From Pararge aegeria (taxonomy: Eukaryota > Arthropoda > Insecta > Lepidoptera > Nymphalidae), in NCBI RefSeq assembly GCF_905163445.1, contig NC_053204.1, forward strand, positions 7,199,501 to 7,263,500: a DNA stretch of 64,000 nt. The letters are read 5' to 3'. Every line of letters starts with the position of its first letter. Positions within the stretch are counted from its first letter, which is position 1. This document shows positions 59,270 to 64,000 of this stretch, in pieces. A program made the translations under genes and the position numbers. Under the pieces are notes generated by a model, which saw nothing but the letters and a program-made list of their open reading frames with translations, ran no database searches and was not told the origin of the DNA.

Positions 59270-59992
59270 CTAGTTTGGATTTTTAAAATTAAAGTTAATA
59301 TTTAAAATATCTTTCCAACATGTGAAGGCTAACTCGCGTTTACATTTATATCGTGCGACAAGAGCATCGTATGCATCGCAGTAATATTCACTACTAAGCG
59401 GGAACGTTTTTACTACTGTCATAGCATCACCGCTAAGCGAAGATACTAAATAATGGAACTTTTCAGAGTTGCTGAGCGACGTGGAGTTATGTATCAACGC
59501 GTTAAAAGTATCGAAATATTCAGGAAAACGTTTAACGTCTCCATCGAAAGTAGGAAGCTGTATTTTCGGTAACCGCACATTCGAAAACGAGCTACGTCGC
59601 GACGGAGAAGTTGGTTCATTATTGTTTAAGCCACGGTAAATCGATATAACCTTGTAGTACATTTCATCAAAACGTTCTTGAAGCTCAGATTCATCGTTTT
59701 CCGTGTCATCCAGAATTTCCAAAATAGTGTAATGCGCGTTTTCGAAACTAGAAGCGACTCTTTTAATTTCTTGATGGTGTGAATAAAACATTTCTCGCTG
59801 GGAGACATCGTTGACCGCTAAAAGACCGATTTCTAATGCCTTACTCAACCGCTTATAAGCGATCGTACGTTGCCTACGTAAGGATGATAAGTCTTGTGCC
59901 GTATATTCAATATCGACGGATTTCGATCGCGATTTCTTAGAAAGGCTAGGTTTGCGAGTTGAATGCTTTCTTAAAAGAGACATTATTTGCAA
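59270..59992 (-). CDS. Pao gag-like N-terminal part
   Basis: 240 codons: basic start (KHSTRKPSLSKKSRSKS), coiled-coil-like helices, then the DUF1759-type region with RLPKIQLPTFDGDVKRFPEY and LSGDAM. It ends at TAG 59272-59270; 28 further codons beginning FRKSLDLFEENL continue in the same frame, so the stop looks like a point change inside one polyprotein. Confidence 0.75.
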   Translation of the reverse strand: MQIMSLLRKHSTRKPSLSKKSRSKSVDIEYTAQDLSSLRRQRTIAYKRLSKALEIGLLAVNDVSQREMFYSHHQEIKRVASSFENAHYTILEILDDTENDESELQERFDEMYYKVISIYRGLNNNEPTSPSRRSSFSNVRLPKIQLPTFDGDVKRFPEYFDTFNALIHNSTSLSNSEKFHYLVSSLSGDAMTVVKTFPLSSEYYCDAYDALVARYKCKRELAFTCWKDILNINFNFKNPN

Positions 59993-60751
59993 ATAATTAC
60001 GTGTTAATTATGTGTGATGATATTAAAGCATTCAATTCAATTCGTAGTATGAGTACGAAATAGTAAAGTAAGCTATTACTCCATCGAAGGTACAGTATAC
60101 CACGCAAGTTTTACAACAATTCGTATACAATCGTACGTACGTTACGTCTGAACCTTGTGGTGAACTGTACCTACTCGCGAAGTGGTCGCGAGAATGAGCA
60201 CGGAAGTATGAACTTTATTTACTAAGCAATAAGGCCGATAGTACGATGAATGTTAAGCGTTAACACGTTGTGCAAGGCGATTCAACTCGTTCGACCTACC
60301 CGACACTTTTGATAAAGTAAGCTATGTACTTACTAATTCTTATTTAAAAGGTTTAGGTTTTTTATAAGTACTAGTAGTAAGTAACTTAACCCAAATAGAA
60401 ATGATTACGGTGGAATGATGTGAAATAAACGGTGGAATGATGTGAAATTAACGTTAAATGAGTGAATTGTTGTAAGCCGCCTAGAAAATAAACACCGATG
60501 ATTTGAAGTGATTGCTTATTTGATCTTACAAGAATTCACTATTATACATTAGATACGATAAAGTCCCTGTTCGATATGTTTCAGTCTATGTAGGTATTAT
60601 CGGTATGTAAGTTATTGAAGTTGAGAGGAGATAATTATCGCCACAATGAGTTGTTTTGAATGACCTAATTTACGATACGATTGACCAGAAATACCATACA
60701 CAAATTGATCGTTAAATAAAAGTGGAAATCCCTGGTTTCGGCACCAAATAA

Positions 60752-60911
60752 TGTAGCAACTCGCACCTGGTGGCCTGTGCTACAGTGGGAATTCAGACCC
60801 CTAATTTTGAATCTGACGATGACGATGTTAGACGATTCGAATAGGCAACAACAATACAATGCACGTACGTACCTTGGACTGCTGCTTGCACTCGCTGATC
60901 TTCCACCAGCA
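60752..60911 (-). repeat. presumed Pao LTR part, interrupted
   Basis: Starts TGTAGCAACT on +, the expected inverse of an LTR end ACA. No second LTR exists in the window to confirm it. About 160 bp on, the sequence changes at 60912 to the Harbinger-end-like GGGCTAGCACGGGCAGGA. Confidence 0.4.
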
Positions 60912-61187
60912 GGGCTAGCACGGGCAGGAGATATAAATTATATCCCCCGATTATATCCTCTATCAAGGGATATAATTATCTTTTCCCCTTGCCATAGCAC
61001 GGCAACAGGGGAGAGGATAAATTTATCCCCGTTTGACATTTCTCGTGGATATATATCCCCCGCCCATAGCATGGGAAGAAATGAAAGGGGAAAGACTATC
61101 CTTTTTTGACATTTGAAAGAGACAATTTTATCCCCGTCTTTAGACGTGGGTTTAAAATTCTGTTAACGAATTAAAGTCGAAAAAAAC

Positions 61188-63432
61188 ATGCCTCGTGCTT
61201 TCTGGGGCTCTTATTATTCAAGTGAAATGGAGAAATCTGAACGAAAATTACACCGGCGATCTATACGTGACGCCAGTAATCCGTTCGAATTTCCCGATGC
61301 AGAGTTCCAACACTTGTTTCGGATGGGTAAAAATTGTGTGCTGTACTCGTGCGAGGACCTTAAAGAGGCACTAACCACTAAATGCTGTCGATGGACTACC
61401 AGTGCACATAAAAGTAAGTTGTTATTAAGTACCTAAAATCACCTTGTGCAAAGACATCATCTATATATGAACGTAGGTTTAAAAAAAAGCATGGCTAATC
61501 ACTTTTTGTCTAGGTTCTCACATCTTTAAGGCTATTAGCGGACGGTAGTTATCAGCGGGGACAGGTCAAGACCATGGCTGTTGCTCAAACAGTCAGCAAA
61601 TAACTGACCCAAATTACTGGAGCTATTGTCAGTATGTGAGTATATATAGGTACTTACTTCCTAATAATTCTCATTAGTAAATATAAATCCCATCCTGTTC
61701 AAAGTGCAGTGATGTGATAACTAGTTTTCACTTTATAGCCGAGTGCCCCTTGTACGTGTTGGTAAGATGGGAACTACAAGGTAAGGATAGAATAAGTGAA
61801 GAAGACCTAGCAAACCTCACCTTAGGGGATATTGTTAGGTTCACCACAGAGACTGGTAGGTTTCAGGGGGGACCCTGCCGGGACACCAGTAAAACCTGTG
61901 TCTCAAACATGGGGAATAGGGTGGAATGGTCCTTACATAGGACTGATCACCCGTCTGGCAATGGCAGACATCCCCTCATCAAATATAGATATACTTACTT
62001 TAATAATAAAATTATTAGTCAGTACTTAGTACTTCGGTATAAGTACATAGCAAAGATATTCAATGCTAGGTACTTTAATTATTTTTCATTTCATTTTAGA
62101 CTAATGCCAAAGTAGATATTATTCCCGGGAACAGACTCTGGAGATCCACGATAGATGTTCAACTGGTAAAGACAAATTATTTAGATCTAGAGTTTATCAA
62201 AAACTTAAACAATCAAGTAAGTTAATAATTTAAAAATATGTTTTACAGATTGTGGTGTGTGTCCATGACCAATTCATATTTATTAACTCTAAAGTAAAAT
62301 ATGAAAAGATACAGCTGTATGAAAGTAGAATCGGACAGTACTACATCTTATGTATGTTTTAAATAAAATGTGCAAACTTTCAAAACTTTACTTATTGTTG
62401 CCATTTACTAGTATAAAAGGGAAACAATGCAAATCAAAAAAAGTTACACACCTACCTATATCATTATATTATACTCCTCATAATTACCTAGAAATTACAT
62501 GCCTAGGATTCTGCTGCATATGTTGTATACGACTAGTCTGGTAAATTATTTATATGAATATACAAAAAACAATGTCTCATTATAATAAAATTGTTTATTT
62601 GAGGAATTAGTACAAAAACTTGGCAGTAGATACTGTATTTAGTAATGAAATATAAGAAAATACAAAAAAAAATGTCTGATAAATTATTTAACATGGGTAT
62701 GGGTTAATCATCACGTCCAAATTACAATGTAGGATTGTGCATATATTTCTATTCAACATTTTATTAAAATCTTGGAGAAAATCTGAAAAAGCAAAACAAG
62801 TAGGAATTAATTTACATGTTTAAATAACAAAGTAGAATTTTATTGGGGACTCAGGCTATGCTCTAGAGCCTTGGATGATGACTCCGGATTTAGAAGCTGC
62901 ACCAAATAGTTCTGCAGAGAAGTACACAAACTGGCACTGCCAAGTAAGAAACTGTGTGGAAAGGGCCAATAGGTACCTCAAAGACACATTTCGCAGCTTG
63001 GGGATTGACTGGGTGCTTCATTACAGTCCCGAAAAAGCATCTCCACTTATATATGCCTGCATAACACTTTATAATATTATGCATCATTATAGGCGTGTAT
63101 TGTAAATATATACTTTAAATAATATTTAAGTTCCCATAACTTATTATTATTGGGCACATTAATGTTTGGTAATATTATAAAATTATATCTTATAATAATG
63201 GTTCCTTATAAATCATTGATCCTGCATTTTCACATACAATTTGCCCTACTAATTTGGGTCAACAGTATTGAGCATAATATAATTTGTATATTTCAGAACT
63301 CTAATGGAGCAAATGACAGTAAATTTTGTAAATACGAGCGAAGAACGACATCAGACATCAAATATGGATCAAACAAGATTGTTAACAGTTGCTCGACAAA
63401 AAAGAGAAAGATTTATAAATACATATTTTAAT
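61188..63432 (+). pseudogene. PIF/Harbinger transposase, broken
   Basis: Exon 61188-61413: RRSIRDASNPFEFPDAEF and HLFRMGKN, the HARBI1-type N-terminus. Piece 61514-61632: VLTSLRLLADGSYQRG and MAVAQTVSK, then an in-frame TAA, and out of phase with exon 1 by one base. The middle, with the first catalytic residues, is replaced by other sequence. Piece 62845-63100: LGDSGYALEPWMMTPDLE, RNCVERANRYLKDTFRSL, VLHYSPEKAS. Then GTAAAT...TTTCAG removes 63101-63296, and the last exon gives LMEQMTVNFVNTSEERH and ARQKRERFINTYFN with stop at about 63432. Clearly the nuclease family, clearly inactive. Confidence 0.7.
61714..61990 (+). mobile_element. LINE C-terminal fragment inside the Harbinger
   Basis: Frame with FHFIAECPLY, RWELQGKDRI and LTLGDIVRFTTETGRFQ, similar to the very end of LINE ORF2, where a C/H-rich motif is followed by a RFxxxTGRF phrase. 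It lies where the transposase core should be. Confidence 0.45.
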
Positions 63433-63569
63433 TAATAAAATTTCTAAATTAACCTTTTCATCCTTTTTAATTTATTTTTGTGTGATAAATGAGCATCCTG
63501 CATTCTTCCATTTATACCTACTCTGGAAAATAAATAAATTCTTCACTTGGTTGACTTTACAGCAACATG

Positions 63570-63840
63570 TATACTATGTATATGTTGCCTGTGGTGCTGC
63601 GTCCCCGTGCTGTTGCAGCTTTTTTAATGTCCTGCCACGTCTGCAAATAAAAGAAAAATTATGCAAGACTTGTTTGATGCCAACAACACTAATAAATAAT
63701 TTAAATTTTTTGCACTTGCTTACTTTACCGCAAAATTGACTTAACTGTTTCCACTGATTGACCGTCCCGTCTGGCCCATGCTCCTTCAGTAATGACTAAG
63801 ATTTGCCACTGGGAGTCTGCCCTTTTGGCTCCTAAGAGTT
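63570..63840 (-). pseudogene. Myb/SANT-like Harbinger partner gene, broken
   Basis: Minus strand: ELLGAKRADSQWQIL, one frameshift, LLKEHGPDGTVNQWKQ, an intron, then TWQDIKKAATARGRSTTGN. The QWK...TWQDIKK pattern is the Myb/SANT-like DNA-binding domain of PIF/Harbinger second proteins. The donor after CAG reads TTAAGT instead of GTAAGT, so the intron is no longer normal. The 5' part is outside the window. Confidence 0.6.
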
Positions 63841-64000
63841 CCTGAGGATTCCCCAGTGGCAAGGTGGTTGTGGGTTGGCATGAAATCTACCAACATTTGC
63901 AATTGTATTTTATTACTTCTTGATCTGAATAAACACAAATTTGTCAACTAATGGGCCATAGAAAAAGGCAAGCACAACTTTAAATAAAATAGTACAAGAT

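Larger units (their letters stand above)
57171..60760 (-). mobile_element. BEL/Pao retrotransposon, 3'-truncated
   Basis: Reads right to left. A primer-binding-like GGTGCCGAAACC lies at 60745-60734, next to a presumed LTR edge (TGTAGCAACTCG read on + from 60752). A leader of about 740 nt follows, then the gag start at 59992. Gag (240 codons) ends in TAG at 59272; the same frame reopens at once and runs to 57171. Then come two zinc knuckles (CYNCLKSSHQLKSC), a protease core (LFDTGSQSNF) and a Pao-type RT with LRVVFDASAK, ADVRQMYRQI and YVDDVVTG. The sequence stops just after RT at the satellite, so RNase H, integrase and the other LTR are missing. The single stop makes it nearly intact up to the break. 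Confidence 0.8.
60912..64000. mobile_element. PIF/Harbinger transposon, decayed, runs off the window
   Basis: Left end GGGCTAGCACGGGCAGGAGA with further TATCCCC-rich blocks; the same end motif recurs at 17611. Transposase pieces lie on + from 61188 to 63432, and a Myb/SANT-like gene on - from about 63840 to 63570. This two-gene layout is known for PIF/Harbinger. A LINE fragment (about 61720-61990) interrupts the middle. The right end is outside the window. Confidence 0.65.

Noticed and set aside
61714..62115. 133-codon frame as the central transposase exon of the Harbinger
   Set aside because: It lacks the expected catalytic motifs and instead resembles a LINE ORF2 end (TGRF motif).

Overview
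This is eukaryotic nuclear DNA, almost certainly from a moth or butterfly (Lepidoptera). Spliced genes have GT/AG introns loaded with short repeats typical of lepidopteran genomes: tRNA-headed SINEs, 3' ends of Jockey- and RTE-type LINEs, Helitron ends starting TC and finishing CTAG, hAT-type MITEs, a BEL/Pao element and a PIF/Harbinger element. There are no bacterial-style operons, rRNAs or CRISPR arrays. The species cannot be named from the sequence.

Left half (1-31 kb). A small acidic gene A on the + strand (exons 745-908, 1074-1248, 3235-3288) converges on a 12-exon gene B on the - strand (30533 down to 3803). The reading frame of B was rebuilt from splice sites. All twelve exons, including an 18-nt microexon, join without a break into 1308 codons, and every phase matches. 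B encodes most of an RRM-like fold, three separate tandem-peptide-repeat exons, an Arg/Asp-rich segment, a compact region in exons 7-10, and a C-terminus crowded with SUMO-interaction-motif (SIM) look-alikes. Gene A has SIM look-alikes too. The introns of B hold most of the SINE, LINE, Helitron and MITE debris.

Middle (31-42 kb). Gene C runs on the + strand from 31272, diverging from B, with eight phase-consistent exons up to 39428 and no visible 3' end. I do not recognise its family. The 3' end of its exon 6, together with the splice donor, has been amplified into a minisatellite of about 0.77 kb. LINE fragments lie between its exons, and a 5'-truncated Jockey-like LINE follows.

Satellite block (41990-57170). 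About 15 kb consists of two satellites: A, a near-palindromic 17-bp unit built around ACTTAAGT that flips strand repeatedly, and B, a 30-bp unit built around ACGTTTTCGTTTTCG. A LINE 3' end of about 0.9 kb sits between A and B and is present twice, about 10.84 kb apart and nearly identical, which marks a very recent large duplication.

Right end (57-64 kb). A BEL/Pao retrotransposon on the - strand (gag, zinc knuckles, protease, RT) is cut off inside RT by the satellite. Its upstream LTR appears to be interrupted by a decayed PIF/Harbinger transposon. That element carries a transposase on + and a Myb/SANT-like partner gene on -, converging on each other, and it runs off the window.
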